A DNA stretch of 64,000 nucleotides from Silurus meridionalis (taxonomy: Eukaryota > Chordata > Actinopteri > Siluriformes > Siluridae), in the NCBI RefSeq assembly GCF_014805685.1, contig NC_060906.1, positions 14,400,164 to 14,464,163 on the forward strand, in the 5' to 3' direction. Below the pieces are notes generated by a model. The model was not told the DNA's origin. It did no database searches and saw only the letters and a list, made by a program, of their open reading frames with translations. Position numbers and translations under genes: made by a program. This document shows, one piece after another, positions 49,871-62,222 of this stretch. Position 1 is the stretch's first letter; every line of letters begins with the position of its first letter.

Positions 49871-52800
49871 TAGCTGACAAAACACTTGCTGAATTTGTGC
49901 CGCTGGAAGAAATTTTAGGAAACAATTAACGCATCACATCATAGACAGATAATCTCATTTTAGTGTGTTACATAAATTAGTCGATTAATATTTAAAGTAA
50001 ACAAAATGTGCCATTGTTCATGCAATTTGCACAGGATCTCTGCAGTTCATGATCGGAGTATTCTGCTATGGGAAAAAACCTTTCAAAAATGCACCTGAGA
50101 TGTAAAAAATCTCCTTACAGAAAATTCAACATATAAAAGTTTATAGTCTTAAGTATTTTATTTGCCATAACCAATGTCAAGCTCCTTTATACAAGTCTCT
50201 GAAGGAGGGTTTTTTTTACTACAGAAAAGAATATAAAGTTAGAACGTGCGTGTTAATATAAACACATGATTTGAATTGCAGTCAACATGACTGTCAGAGC
50301 TGCTATTCCAGGAAATTCATCAGATTCAAGCTTTTTAAAGTTTGAATGAAAAACAGACAAAGAAACAATTTAGCTGGAGGGTTGGTGTTATTACAAATCT
50401 CAAAAATGGTCAAAACATTGGACAGTGTGGTATTTGTATTCTTTGAAATCATGTACAACCAGACTGCCTTAACCTACTTATGCATCCTGTGAATTATTCT
50501 TGTTATTATGTCTGCCAACTGTCATCAACAGTAAGAGTATTTTTCTGTCTTGCCTTATGCACCGGATTGGTGGCGTGTTTTTATATAAAAATTTCTTTAA
50601 AAATATAGAAATAATATAATGAATATATGATGAATATCTTCATATTAGATTAGGTCACACAATTGAAAATGGAAGGTTATTTTACAAATTTTGTGGATTG
50701 TGTAGTTTAAAATGCAGTTAATGCCAAGTTAAAATGGCATCTTCAGGATGAAGATTGGGGAGATTAGAAAAATGAGAATTTACTGCATGTGGAGAGCAAG
50801 TAGAAGGGAAGAGAAGTAAAGTGGGGATCAGTTTAACTGTTTACAGCTTTAATTTCACTACATTTAAATAAAAGCTGTCTGAATATGGAATAGTATTACA
50901 TGAAATTACACTGTACTATTGTGAAATTGAAGACATAATTAATCTATAACTCGAAGTAACTCCTCATAACAGTACATTGCACTATTTTGATCCACAGGCA
51001 GAGCACAGCACTCCAACAACACCACTAAGAACCCTGAGTCAGAGTGTTACCATTGAAACTGAAGCAGAGAAGCTCTGAGCAGAGACGTTTTTCACGTCCA
51101 GCAATATATTTTATTGCAATTTGCAACTTAAAAACTAATTTTCATATCGGAGTGCAATCTGCACCTGACTACAGCATCTAGTCAGTCTTATCTAGCACTT
51201 CAGTTTTCCATCATGTTAAATTCTAGTCTCTATGTAAAATAGCAGGTGATGTATAGAATATATGAATGATCACAGTTTTCTGGTTTAATTACAGTGGTGG
51301 AAATAGCACACCATTAGACACCTTTTAGACACAAAAGTTTTGGGACACCTGACTTGGGGAAACCTGGTCCAGCATGGCAATGCCTTTGTGCAAAAACTAA
51401 TTTCCATAAAGATATGGAGTGGAACATTGAGTGGCCTAATCACTAATCTTGTCAACTACAGCCTTAAAATTTAACACTTGTATAATACAGTACAGTTTTA
51501 CTGTTCTCAGTGACAATACAATGCAAGCCAATCAAAACTTCTAAACTTTCAGACGCAACTTGTTCTGGTGAACATGAATAATAAAACCACATTATTGCAT
51601 AATTGCTTCCCATTAACATCTGTTAAAGAAGTTTATTTTATGGTCTTAAATTATTTGCAGCCTGAGACCTTGACAAGTCTTGCATGCATAATAAAAGGAA
51701 CCTGGTTTGTTTTCGGCTTCACAACATCCAGTGTTATGTCAAAATCTGTGTGGTGTAATGCTGAATTTATGTAATAATTTTAACTATGATCAAGGCTGTA
51801 GAAATGAAGAAAGTATAAGAATTAATAACACAAATTAAAAAACAAATCTGATTATTACACAGATATTCAATACTACTACTATATTAAATAAGAAGGTCAT
51901 GAAGACCCAATACTTTTGAATTCTTCATCATGGATGTATTTGAACAGAAGAAATCCTACCTTATCCAAGCAATGAGCCATTGAATAGTACAGTATTTGAT
52001 TAGTATGTAGAATTTATGGGTTGTTATAGATATTTACTCATGTCATCATGATTCTGTAAAGCTGGGGTTAATATGGCATATCATGCTTTTCCATTTCCAT
52101 TCACATTTTTTGTCAGTCAAAAGAAAACCTGATCTATTTGGTTAATTGTAATAAGCACAAAAGGGCAGTCAAATTTAAATGTACCATTCATTTTCTACAG
52201 TTTTACATCACAAATGAACAAATCTCTAGTTTTCAAAAAGATGGAACAACAAATATTATATAAATCATAAATCAGCAACCCATATATTTTTACTCTTGAG
52301 TCCTTTAATGTAACAGACACAAAAATTAGTCATTATGACAACAGAAATAACGCTTAAACACAGGCAATGTTTATAACTATAAGTGCAATTTGTTAGATTG
52401 TCACAAAGGCATTGGAACAATACGTTAAATTTAAGAGTTGTCAACAATAATTAGCAATAATACAGCAATAAATCTTGTACAGTACAGTGTATACTTTAGG
52501 CACAAACATGTATCATGTACTATATACAGTTCTTAATTGTATGCATTAATGGCGCATGTGTTTACTTTCTGAAAGTTGGCTACAGTAAACAGAGTGTATT
52601 CTGTTTATTTTCATGATGATCCAGTGCTTTTTTATTAGCAAACTGTATTACCATTACATAAGCAGCTGCATTAAAAAAAAAAAAAAGAATAATTAACATT
52701 TTCATTTTGAAAATGGTGTAGATTTTCTCTACAAGAGCTCTGCACACAAATGGATTTAATCTATTCTAAATACAATATGACTGCAGTCGGTATTCATAAA

Positions 52801-54149
52801 TAGGAAAATGAAATCTACACAATTCCAAGAATATACAAGGAGCAGTTTGGCCAAAAAAATAATACACAACAGATTTTTCTCATTACCTCAAATGTATCTG
52901 TTCATCCAGGACACCTTTATTGAGCAGCTTTTCACATGAAAAGTGTTACTCATCATTATTGTAGGAAATATTCGATTAGATAAATGATAAATTACAAGAA
53001 AAGAAAGGATTTTCCTATTTATCCAGTAATAAAGATTAAGATTTAAGATCAGCCTCACATGCCTTTGCTAACGCTGCTAGCTAATTATTGTTTTAGCAGC
53101 TAACTAGCTGTCAGTTTGCAACGCAACTATGGTTCTAAGGTAATTTCTATAAGAGTTTAATATTAACTTTATTTTGTGTGTTTTTGCTGTTTAATGCATG
53201 CAGTCATAACAACAGATTAAACTGCTAATCAAACTGCTAATTTTAGTTAAGTCCTTTTGATCAATTTTGGCACTGTAGGACACAGAAGCACTTTGAAATC
53301 TAGGGGCAAAATAATGCATAATAATTTTATTAAAAATTTTTTTTTGGAATGTAGTCAGAATGTCATGCATTAATCCATAAATGGAAAAAACAGGCATATT
53401 TAAGACTATCCAAAAATTAAACAAGTTTCATAATTTATACATTGAAAGGCTTTTCAACCTGACTGAATTTGAAAAGACATACGTAGCTGAAAAATTAAGC
53501 AAAACTTCCAGCTTCCTGTTTGTAAGTGAGCTATCTATGTCAACAAGTTAAAGACAGATTTGCTTTAAAATTTATCTAGGTAAATCTATCTATATACTGT
53601 ATAAACATGTTTTCATAAATCAGAAAAATACACAAATCCAAATAGAAATGTATTATCAACTGAATATCTCCCTATGTATAATATCGGTAATATCACGTTT
53701 TTGCTTGTACTGCTGATGCTCAATACTTGATTGACAGATGGCATGAATCGGCTGGTGACTGAAAGGGAAAAGATAGTACGCTATTCTTTCCTCCGCATGG
53801 GCAAATCTGGTTTTTGGACAATGGCTCCTGATTATAGGGCAAAAAAATTGCTGAAGCCCTGAGGGCATTTCTTGGCTGATCAAGAATTAATTTTAAAAAC
53901 CAAATAGACTACATTTTTAGCCAAACTGGTGCAATTCAATTATATGCAGAGATATTAACCAGTAGAAATCTGCTAATGTTTGATTGACATTAGATAAGTG
54001 TAAAATATGCTTTAATAAACATGTATTTGATGAGTATGATATTACCTTCCCAAACTTTTCAAACGTGTTTTTAGGACATGTAGTATTGTGAGTTTGCGGA
54101 GGCTTTTTTTAATGACCTACATGGCGACTGTGATTTGCCATTGAGTGAT
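49871..54149. other. Intergenic region between naa30 and armh4 (tail to tail)
   Basis: AT-rich, with no microsatellite over 40 bases and no recognised transposon. I see no gene; slc35f4, which lies here in human, is not visible. On the minus strand AATAAA occurs near 53326-53331 (plus tttatt), a possible armh4 poly(A) site. Confidence 0.5.
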
Positions 54150-54221
54150 TTAAAATTCATCTTCGGAGCTATCGGCTAGTAGCATCGCTTGATCTTGTCC
54201 ACTTCTGACTTCTGTAGGTTG
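54150..54221 (-). CDS. armh4: armh4 coding exon 7 and stop
   Basis: It encodes QPTEVRSGQDQAMLLADSSE and ends DEF-stop; the tail matches mammalian ARMH4. Acceptor ttccag|caa. Confidence 0.9.
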   Translation of the reverse strand, partial: QPTEVRSGQDQAMLLADSSEDEF

Positions 54222-57200
54222 CTGGAATCAACAAAACACAAATACCAGTCATCACTGTGGATCATTGGGGAACTACTGTAAATATCCCTAACACGTATTA
54301 TTGAGCATTTAATGTGCTCCTGTCTGGTTTACCTTTCTCCTCTGGTGTTTTAGACTGTTCTTCCTCTTGCGATGGATAATCCTGATACCATAAAGTGCTC
54401 CAACAATAAGGAGTGCTCCAGCTATACCAATGCCCACAGGTGCCAACATCCCGGAAACATAGCCAGCCTTTAAAAAAAAGTATTACATTCCACACGGTGC
54501 TAAATTCTTACCCGTAAATATGTTTTTGAAATGGTAATCACTTACCTTGTCTCGGATCAGCTTAACCCAGCTGCGGACTGCAAGAAGCAAATAGTTGGCA
54601 TGTAAGAATACTGAATTCCTGATATAAACTAAAGCTTTATGTGCATATGATTTGTTCTATTTTGATGCTATTTGATAGTTCAGTGTGAATGAACATTTAT
54701 AGCATTTGGCAAACGCAATTATCCAACGACAATTCATTCATACAAATGAGCACTTAGGAGTTAAGGAGAGCGAGATCTTTTACCCAGTAGAAGTTGCTTG
54801 GTGTTGCTGGGATCTGAACTCTTCTATCTTTTAACTTTTCTACCAGAAGTGCAACACCTTTATCACTGAGCTACCACTTTCCTTACAATTAAAAGCATCA
54901 GAAAGAGCTTTTTAAATGGGGCCTGCAAGCAATCAGTGATAAAACATTATTATTAAACTGTATTGTAGGAAAATCTCCAGGTGTTTAACATTCATTTGAA
55001 TCATTACTAAGAACATGTGCACTTGGTTAGGAAGGCATTCTCATAATTATTTAGATAATGTAGGGACAAAATCGTTTTCTTTGCAGTTTTTAATTTTACT
55101 CTCACACATGCATCACACCTGTAAACAGTTCAGTGCCACCCCAGTAACATTGCTATTCACAGAACAATGCCTTCTATAAGAGCATCTCACAAAGTGCAGG
55201 ACATTTTAATCCATATTTGAACCTGACTAAAAATCTGTAGTTTGATATTTTTTTTCCCAAACCTGAACATATAACAGTCTAAAATGTTCTGTCAGTACTG
55301 AAAGTGTTCTCCAGCCGCTATACTGAAAATGTTAGACTTCACAGGATGCTCAATGTTGCTACTCTTTTAAATGGAACCCTTACCAAAGAGTGTACTTCTC
55401 TTTGCCCTTCCAATTTGCTTTCTTTGCTCTTCTAATTCTATTCCCAGTCTAGAGTTTCTAACATAATCCATAATCAAATTCATACTTCATATTATATTTT
55501 CCTCGATGTTCAGAGACTACTACATAACTACAAAAGTTTATCAGGTAACTGTAGACACAGACTCACTGAGGCCTTGGTTCCTTTGCCCCCAGACCGGAGG
55601 AGGAGGTATGAGGATGTAAGGAGGACGTGTAGGAGAATGCACAGGAACCTCGGTTAACTCTTCCTCACTCTCCTCTTCCTCCTCCTCAGATTCATCTGCA
55701 TAATCATCCTCTTCATCATCGTTCTCTAAAAGATTAAGTATAAATAATATGAGTGGCAAAACAAGCTTTTTATACAGCATACTTTTACTTTCTATAAAAC
55801 AAACCTTGTGATTCCAGTTCCTCCAGCCCTGACACTGGCTTTAAAACTGCAGAGTGGGTTGACTTGATGTCTGCTCCTTTCTGAGTGGTGGCTGACACAG
55901 GAGAAGGTGACAAATGAAGAGCATTCACAGATGTTGTGAGGACATCTGTATCTGCAAGAGCAAGTAGATTTTGAATGATTTAATATCTTGTTAATTCTTC
56001 TTCTAATCTGATTAGAATGTAAACCCACCACTTAAAAAAAAAACATGCAGCAGCGGTGTTTTGCCGAGAATATATTCATACTAATAACACATTTCCCCTT
56101 CAATTAAATCCTCCACTGTTTTTATTTTTTTATCCACATTCTGTAGGTCACTAACTGCACAAGATGATTCTCTGCTTAACTCTAAAAGCAACAGCTGTAC
56201 ACAGCTGCATTGCATTCTAGACCTGTTTAACTTTTTATTTCTCCTTTTTTTTTTTTGTTATTTCATTGCTGAATTTCTCATTAATTTACCATTGAACTCT
56301 ACTGGAAAATGGTGGGTATGAGAAATACTCTCGTTCTTTTGTATTTAGGAATAAACAAATTTTTTTTATAAGAATAAAATAAAAATGAGCACCACCTGAC
56401 GAATTAAAATCAGAATCACTAAGCACATCAATAGAAAGGTGGGGTTCAAATCAGAATGTCAATGATGTTGCATTTCCTAAATTATGACTATTATGACTAG
56501 CTAAACTCTGCAAACATGCGCTAGAATGTTATAGTATATAGAAATACTATCATATGACTAAAATACTAAGCAGCATTTATGCACTCTCACGCTGTAGTGC
56601 CTCCGTCCTCTCATTATGCTCCACGTCTGGATCAGAGAAAGGCCCACTGATTGCCGTTTGAGATGACAAGACAGTATCCGAGGTCTCGGCACCTGACATC
56701 TGCCATGGTGAAGGCCAATCCGAAGGGCCTGGAAATGACTGATGAGGACTGTTGTCTGTATCCATAGAGAGTGTTTGCTCTAGCTCTGTCTCCCCAAGCA
56801 TCCCCGTTGCGGGCACCATGGCGACAGAGAGCTCAGATGCCAGAGCCGAACTAGTGGATGGTCTGACATCATCAAATGGATCAAAGATCAAAGGGAGGTC
56901 TTCAGATGACATGGTTGCCTCTGTGCCCATTTCCTGTAATAAGGGCAAGACACTCGCTTCTTCTACTGTTTCAACAAAAATGAAACAAATAAGAAAGATG
57001 CATTTTATATTTCACGATCAAGAAGCTGTGTGAGATTTCTAACTAAAATACTAATGATAATGATAAACTCAGTTCACCACAAAATTCTTTAAATACTCAG
57101 TTAACATAGAGATTCAAAACATTGTAGTCTGAAAGGTTTGTTTTTTTTACCTTACACATAGTAATTCCAGTTGCCAAATTCAACACAGAAACTGGAATAC

Positions 57201-59513
57201 CCTGATTACGTTATAGTAGATTGTAGCCTAATGATGATTCCTAAATAGCCTCAGAGCAGCTGTGGATGCTGCAGCTGTACGTTTGCTTATAGTCTTAAAC
57301 ACCCATAATGCTTACCTCTTATTGGATGCTAAAGTACCCTACTGGACTTGTTAAATTGTATGAAAAGGGAAAAACGTTATAGGTTAGCATCTCAAACACT
57401 ATGTGAGAAAAGCAATGTAAGATATGTGAGATTTGAGATCAAATGAGGTCCACATGTTATAGGACAAATGCAGGAAACCTGTAAAACAGTCCGAGCTCAG
57501 AATCAGAGTTACTCCAACAACACTGCCTTTTTTTTTCATAATATCCTGGTAACAATTAAAAGAATATAGCTGTATAGCAGGTAGCATTATTACCTCACAG
57601 TTCCAGGGTCACCAGTACAATCCTGATCGCTGGGTTAAAAAGTTAAATATCTTGAATATAGTCAAATATGTCTAGATTTCTTGTCATAAAAATATAATAA
57701 AAATGTTTTAAATGATTAAACCCAAAGACTTATTTTAGTCATTTAAAAAATTTAAGAATTTACAGTTACATTTACGGCATTTAGCAGACCAATGTTTAAT
57801 TTGATACCAATTAGTAAAAATATTTTTTTCCAAGAGTTTTTGCTAAGTTAGTTTTAGTGTCGTTCCTTTAACTTTTCAACACGGAGTACAAAGAGAATAC
57901 ACCTATCTAACCTTTGATTTATTTAAATGCATACAGTTATTCAGATATAATGGTTTGGAAATGTGTAGAGGAGGAACATGGGGTATATCGGTAGGAGAAT
58001 GCTAAGGATGGAGCCACCAGGAAGGAGGAAAAGAGGCCAAGGAGGAGGTTTATGGATGTGGTGAGGGAAGACATGCAGGTAGTTGGTGTGAAAGAGGCAG
58101 ATGTAGAGGACAGGGGGGTATGGAGACAGATGATCCAGCTATTTGAATATTACAGCAACATGTCTTTGATTAGTGTTACCCCAATATATCAATATAGTTA
58201 GTCTTTTTATTTCAAGATGCGTGACAAAAATAGAAAGTAATTAGGCTGCCTCCAGTCTCCCACTGTGGTTCAAAGTAGAGCAAGTCAAACTTAAGCCTGC
58301 TACTTATAATCAAAGTCTATCTTTCACACGCTCCACTTTTTTCATTCCTTTGTTGACAATAAGAGAACTTTACAAATGCTTTCTGAAAACTTTGGTGCAG
58401 GTACTGTAGATTTACAGTAAGTGTACAGTAAGTGTTAGTATCAGAGAAAATACAAAGCATTTCCATTTTTACAAAAAAAGTCAGCAAGATAAAAATTAAT
58501 ATAATCAAAATCATAAATGAAAAATTTGACAATGACAATTAATAAATAAAGAGCTGACCTCCTTGTAAACGAACAGGCTCTGTCCAGGTGTCTCCAGGAT
58601 CTGCCAGTCTGGAACTGAGCGTCAGGTCTGGCTGAAGTAGTCCAGGTACCAATACTTTATCTTGTTCTGCAGCTGTAAAAAAGTTTACCTCGGCTACTCT
58701 GTCTTTGTCTTGTGTAGATCCTCCAGTCTGTCCATCATAACTGTCTGTAATGGTAAGAGCTGTAACAGCAGGGTTGATGTATCTAGGAGACTGGCTCACA
58801 GAGGCATGGGCAGAGAATGGGGATTCAGTCAAGATTCCTCTCGGACTCTTTAGCTCAAACTGGCTCTTAGTTGTCTTTACCTCTCTTCCTCCCTTCTGTT
58901 TCACAGGCTGGGGTTTTGTTAGAGGCTGTACAGCTTCCTCTGCATCACTATAACGTAAGCTGATGTAGTCACTGTGTCCAAGTGTAATTTGTGGCTGTGT
59001 AGGTCTGTCTGTCCTCAGGTGTATTGGCAATATAGATGGTGCTACTCTCTGTTCAGCATAATTCTCAGGAAATGTGGTTTGCTCCTTCTCCGTATTTTCA
59101 GGTCCCACTATATGGTCCACAAGAGGAAGAGATACATATGGAGATGGAGGTGAAGGCTTCTGATTCTTTTCTTCAGTTAGATCAGTAGTTTCAGTGCTCT
59201 CTTTATAGTATTGTGTATAGGATTTTACATTTCTCTCAAACAACTCAATCTGTCTCACATGTCCCGGGATGGCATCTGTCCCCGCAATCGTCATCTCTTC
59301 AAGCTTGGCTTTGTATAAGACATTTGCTGTTTGTTGAGGTTCTTGCACAAGAGTGGACGAGGCCAGGTCTAAGGAGGAGATTATACACATCTCGTCATCA
59401 TGCTGTTTTGCTGGATGTTCACTGGTGTCTTTTGATTGTTGCTCTGTTCCATCACATCGCCTTTCCTGCGGTGACGGGTGCTCTTCAGTGGGGCAGCCCA
59501 AGTGGAGAAACAT
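54150..59513 (-). CDS. armh4: Armadillo-like helical domain-containing protein 4 (armh4, formerly C14orf37), seven coding exons
   Basis: A single-pass membrane protein of the plasma membrane and endosomes. Exons on the minus strand: 58559-59513, 56591-56965, 55805-55951, 55567-55725, 54546-54577, 54333-54467, 54150-54221; all GT-AG and in phase, giving 624 residues from the ATG at 59513 (human 774). Order: a long Ser/Thr/Pro-rich ectodomain, an acidic run (ENDDEEDDYADESEEEEEES, about 493-512), RSWVKLIRDK, a membrane span (about 562-584, GMLAPVGIGIAGALLIVGAL), a basic stop-transfer HRKRKNSLKHQRRK and the conserved tail MLLADSSEDEF. Odd: an excellent signal peptide begins at an ATG 42 bases upstream (59557) but in another frame. 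Identity rests on the C-terminal membrane/tail block and on position between naa30 and actr10; the ectodomain is poorly conserved. Confidence 0.88.
54333..54467 (-). CDS. armh4: armh4 coding exon 6 (membrane span)
   Basis: 45 codons, phase 0 at both ends. It encodes AGYVSGMLAPVGIGIAGALL, then IVGALYGIRIIH and a run of Arg/Lys, that is, the transmembrane helix and its cytosolic basic anchor. Confidence 0.93.
54468..54545 (-). other. armh4: armh4 intron 6 (78 bases)
   Basis: Very short intron with clear GT-AG borders; mentioned because the exon before it is only 32 bases. Confidence 0.85.
54546..54577 (-). CDS. armh4: armh4 coding micro-exon 5 (32 bases)
   Basis: It encodes (I)RSWVKLIRDK just before the membrane span. 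The first codon is completed by the last base of the previous exon. Matches the mammalian sequence at this position. Confidence 0.9.
54756..54895 (-). repeat. tRNA-derived SINE, minus strand, in armh4 intron 4
   Basis: On the minus strand an A box (GGTAGCTCAGTGATAAAGG) is followed by a B-box-like GTTCAGATCCC. Same family as 4505-4585. Confidence 0.6.
55567..55725 (-). CDS. armh4: armh4 coding exon 4 (acidic)
   Basis: It encodes (E)NDDEEDDYADESEEEEEESE, then LTEVPVHSPTRPPYILIPPP and a Trp-Gly-Gln segment. About half the first 24 residues are Glu or Asp. Confidence 0.85.
55805..55951 (-). CDS. armh4: armh4 coding exon 3
   Basis: It encodes TDVLTTSVNALHLSPSPVSA and on to GLEELESQ, a Ser/Thr-rich ectodomain piece. 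Acceptor cttgcag, donor cacaag|gtttgt. Phase fits both sides. Confidence 0.8.
55952..56590 (-). other. armh4: armh4 intron 2
   Basis: 639 bases, AT-rich, nothing else seen. Confidence 0.7.
56591..56965 (-). CDS. armh4: armh4 coding exon 2
   Basis: 124 codons plus split ends: (V)EEASVLPLLQEMGTEATMSS, a Ser/Thr/Asp-rich run with PSDWPSPW, ending NERTEALQ. Donor cagc|gtgaga gives phase 1 into exon 3. The frame stays open 14 bases past the donor, then stops, so the donor is needed. Confidence 0.8.
56966..58558 (-). other. armh4: armh4 intron 1 (1.6 kb)
   Basis: It contains a LINE 3' end at 57960-58140 and short fragments of other fish repeats (57580-57640, 57765-57800). Confidence 0.7.
57960..58145 (+). 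mobile_element. LINE (RTE-like) 3' end, plus strand
   Basis: Best preserved of three copies: aggaacatggggtatatcgg...atgctaaggatggagcc...ggaggtttatggatgtgg...acatgcaggtagttgg...tatggagacagatgatcc. It encodes a C-terminal ORF2 tail (RRRFMDVVREDMQVVGV). It lacks the last bases and the trinucleotide tail. Confidence 0.65.
58559..59513 (-). CDS. armh4: armh4 coding exon 1 (main ectodomain)
   Basis: 318 codons plus one base; Ser/Thr/Pro/Glu-rich with no hydrophobic segment. In frame the first ATG is at 59513 (MFLHLGCPTEEHPS), preceded by an in-frame TAG at about 59566-59568. That start gives no signal peptide. The donor is gaag-type: ggag|gtcagc. Confidence 0.8.
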
Positions 59514-59557
59514 GCGCCAACCAACAAGAGAAACTGAAGTAGTACACAGTGCGGCAT
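59480..59557 (-). CDS. armh4: Probable true armh4 signal peptide, out of frame with exon 1
   Basis: From the ATG at 59557 the minus strand encodes MPHCVLLQFLLLVGACFSTW followed by AAP, a model signal peptide with a hydrophobic core (VLLQFLLLVGACF) and a likely cleavage near W-A-A. The frame ends about 58 codons on. Joining it to the main frame needs one base gained (or two lost) before about 59440. ARMH4 is a type I membrane protein, so such a peptide is expected here. Confidence 0.6.
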
Positions 59558-61321
59558 TCTTAACCTACTCTCCGTAAATTTTTTTCGGGCTCAAAACACA
59601 GAGTTTATGGAACCTTCACTGGCTCCTAAGGATGGATAATTTGACACGTCCAGAACTCACCTTGTAAAAAGAAAATTGTGAGAATTAACACTTCATAGCA
59701 AAACACCACTAGCTTTCTTTGTCTATATGATTTAAGTTAGAATTGAAAACAGGTACTTCATAAAGAAGTAAAAAACAAAAAGCATTTTCCAGTGCAACAT
59801 AAATTTACACAACACTATAACAGACAGCATACAAGAAAAAAATCTTTATATCTGCAAGACACACACCACCTCCAATGCAGAACCTGACACAGCACCAGTG
59901 CTGCACTCCTCCACTCACAGACCCCTAAAAATAGCTCTGTTCATTCTCCATGACAAAGCGCCCTACTGCTGTACAAATCAATGTGCAGTCAATTAATAAT
60001 GATAAATTATTGCAACAAAACCCATCTCAAGATCAAACCTAAAAGACAAATGAACTAATACATTTTAAACAGTGCATAGAAATGGCATGCTTAATGCTGT
60101 CTGTTTTTCATGTTTTATGCTTTCTGACTCATTGTCTGTTTTAAAATAAATGTCCATATACTAGGATCACCAGAGTGGACCTTTAGCTCAGATGATCATC
60201 TTCACCTATGATCTCAGTGGCAATCTGACACTCAGTGCCAAGTGCAAGTGGAAAAGGCAGACCACTCACAAAACTGGGTGACATATTTGTAAACACAGAC
60301 ATAGACCAGGCAATAGAACAGCGTGGGTATACTGATTATTACTGTCATGATGTAAGTTAAAACAAATCACTGATCCTTACCTGGTGTCTTAAAATCAGCC
60401 TGTCGACCTCATTCTGTAGAAGTGCACAAACACCTCCGATCCTGTTCTATCATATCCCTCAGGGTTTGGACACGTAAACCGGATTGGCACTGTTGGTATG
60501 GTTTATGAGCTCCGGATGCTGCGCCATGCCGAGAAAAAAAAAACCTCAAAGCAGCTCTGAATCCTGATTGAAGATTTCCCTCATGAAGCTACAAAAAAAA
60601 GTTCACAGTGTCATGCTTTTAGAGAGACAACACCCAGCTGTTTGCATCCAGAATCATCTACTACAACTGTTTCTTTGTCATATTTAATCGTATTATTCCT
60701 AATGATTAGAATGCATTTCATCCGATCGAAATATAAACACGAACACGTGCAATCTGGATTTATTGTGCGTGCATGCAGCTCTGTGAATCAGCCTCTGGAC
60801 TTGGTGACACGTTGGACCAGCTTTGATAATAAACCATCATTGTGGCACCAGGAATCACTGGTCAACATCAGCACCAAACAGCCTTGCTGACAGTAGCTCG
60901 CGCATGAAAGCTGATCTGGGATCAGATTTTCTACCAAACCCAACCCTCATAATAAACTATCAAACGACGTTGAGCTGATCTGAGATCAGCAAGAGCACCA
61001 CCTGCTGTGCTGCACTGGTAATGCAGACGCTCATATTGCCCCTTCGACGCCTTCACGTTCATAAATATAAAGATTTAAGTAAAGGAAAGAAATTTGACAC
61101 ATGAAATCCAAACATGTTATTGAAATGTAATAATTTAATCAGCGCATTAAAGAACTGGTTTATTTGTGTGAACTGGATTTATTTTAATAAGGCATTTGCT
61201 TGGTCTGCTCAGTGCAGGACCTCTGCCCCGCCCTGAAGAACCACCGAGCGCTAGCTGTTATCGTGGAGATTATCTTCTGTGTGGTTTAAACTTGAAATTA
61301 TATTAAAAAATATAAAATAAA
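59558..61321. promoter_or_regulatory. Divergent armh4/actr10 promoter region with non-coding first exon(s)
   Basis: armh4 (minus) and actr10 (plus) start codons are 1.76 kb apart. On the minus strand a donor-like cttgtaaaaag region (ttacaag|gtgagtt near 59660) may bound an armh4 5' UTR exon. Two near-identical palindromic boxes, gctgatctgggatcag (about 60911) and gctgatctgagatcag (about 60973), lie closer to actr10. A CpG-richer patch (gaaccaccgagcgctagctg) is at about 61237. Confidence 0.45.
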
Positions 61322-61398
61322 ATGCCTCTGTTTGAGGTTTTGGGGAGCGGAGGAGAGAAAACAGCTGTTGTCATTGATTTGGGAGCTGCATATACAAA
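61322..61398 (+). CDS. actr10: Actin-related protein 10 (actr10), first coding exon only
   Basis: Arp10/Arp11 is the pointed-end subunit of dynactin, the cytosolic adaptor of dynein. The exon encodes [20 protein letters not shown] then GAAYT and two bases of a Lys codon; human starts [20 protein letters not shown]. It has the actin-fold first strand (AVVIDLG). The donor is acaaa|gtaagt, phase 2. No second exon (expected to open with a CGFAG-like segment) was found before the window ends, so intron 1 is longer than 2.6 kb and the gene is cut by the edge. Confidence 0.95.
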
Positions 61399-61854
61399 GT
61401 AAGTGATGTGGTGTTCACTCCAGATCAGTTTATTTATACTGAAGTAGGAGTAGATATGGAGCAGAAACCTTCACCTCATATCTCTTCAGTGCACTTAAAT
61501 ACAGAGTATAGAATCCCTTTACTTATTTAGATGCGTTTATATACTCGCGTTTGCTTTATTTTATTATTTTCTATTGTCTTGTGATGTTTATTTACATGAA
61601 GGAAGTGAATAAAGATGCTGGGAATAGGAGCTGTAACTGGTTGCATAACATTTAAATGTAAAACAAAAAAATCATTAACAACATTTGTTAAACATCTTCC
61701 TATAACTGCATGCTCGGGTTTAGGTTTTTAAACTCAACCCTGTTCATTGTTCAATTACATTTCAGTTCACTGTTTTACTTGTGACATTGTCCCAAAACAG
61801 CTTTCCAGAGATAAAGAGATTAAAACATTTGAGTTTATATGTGTAGTGTCTATA

Positions 61855-62222
61855 AGGTTATCCCTAATGAGCAAGCCTGTGGCAAGGAAGATCTCCTTGT
61901 ACCACCTTCTCTCAGAATGAGAGGTGGGTACACTTCAAGCAGATCTTCTCTGTTCTGGCACCGAGGTGGTGGAATGAACTTCCCCTAGATGTCAGAACAG
62001 CGGAGTCCCTGACTATCTTCAAGCGACGGTTGAAGACCTTGTCTTCCTGAAAACACTTAAATTAGCACTGTTCAAGTTTGCGTTGTAGAATTCAAGAGTT
62101 ATATTTATATTAAGTTTGTAATCTTGTGTACCAGTGTAGATTTATTCATTGCTAGAGACTCAAAGCACTTTTGTACGTCGCTCTGGACAAGGGCGTCTGC
62201 TAAATGCCGCAAATGTAAATGG
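61855..62222 (+). mobile_element. L2-like LINE 3' end
   Basis: The plus strand encodes a broken ORF2 C-terminus (QIFSVLAPRWWNELPLDVRT then AESLTIFKRRLKTLSS-stop), like the VLAPR-WN-LP...SFK-RLKT ending of L2-type LINEs. The 3' end gtacgtcgctctggacaagggcgtctgctaaatgcc...aaatg is the well-known fish retroposon tail. Confidence 0.75.
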
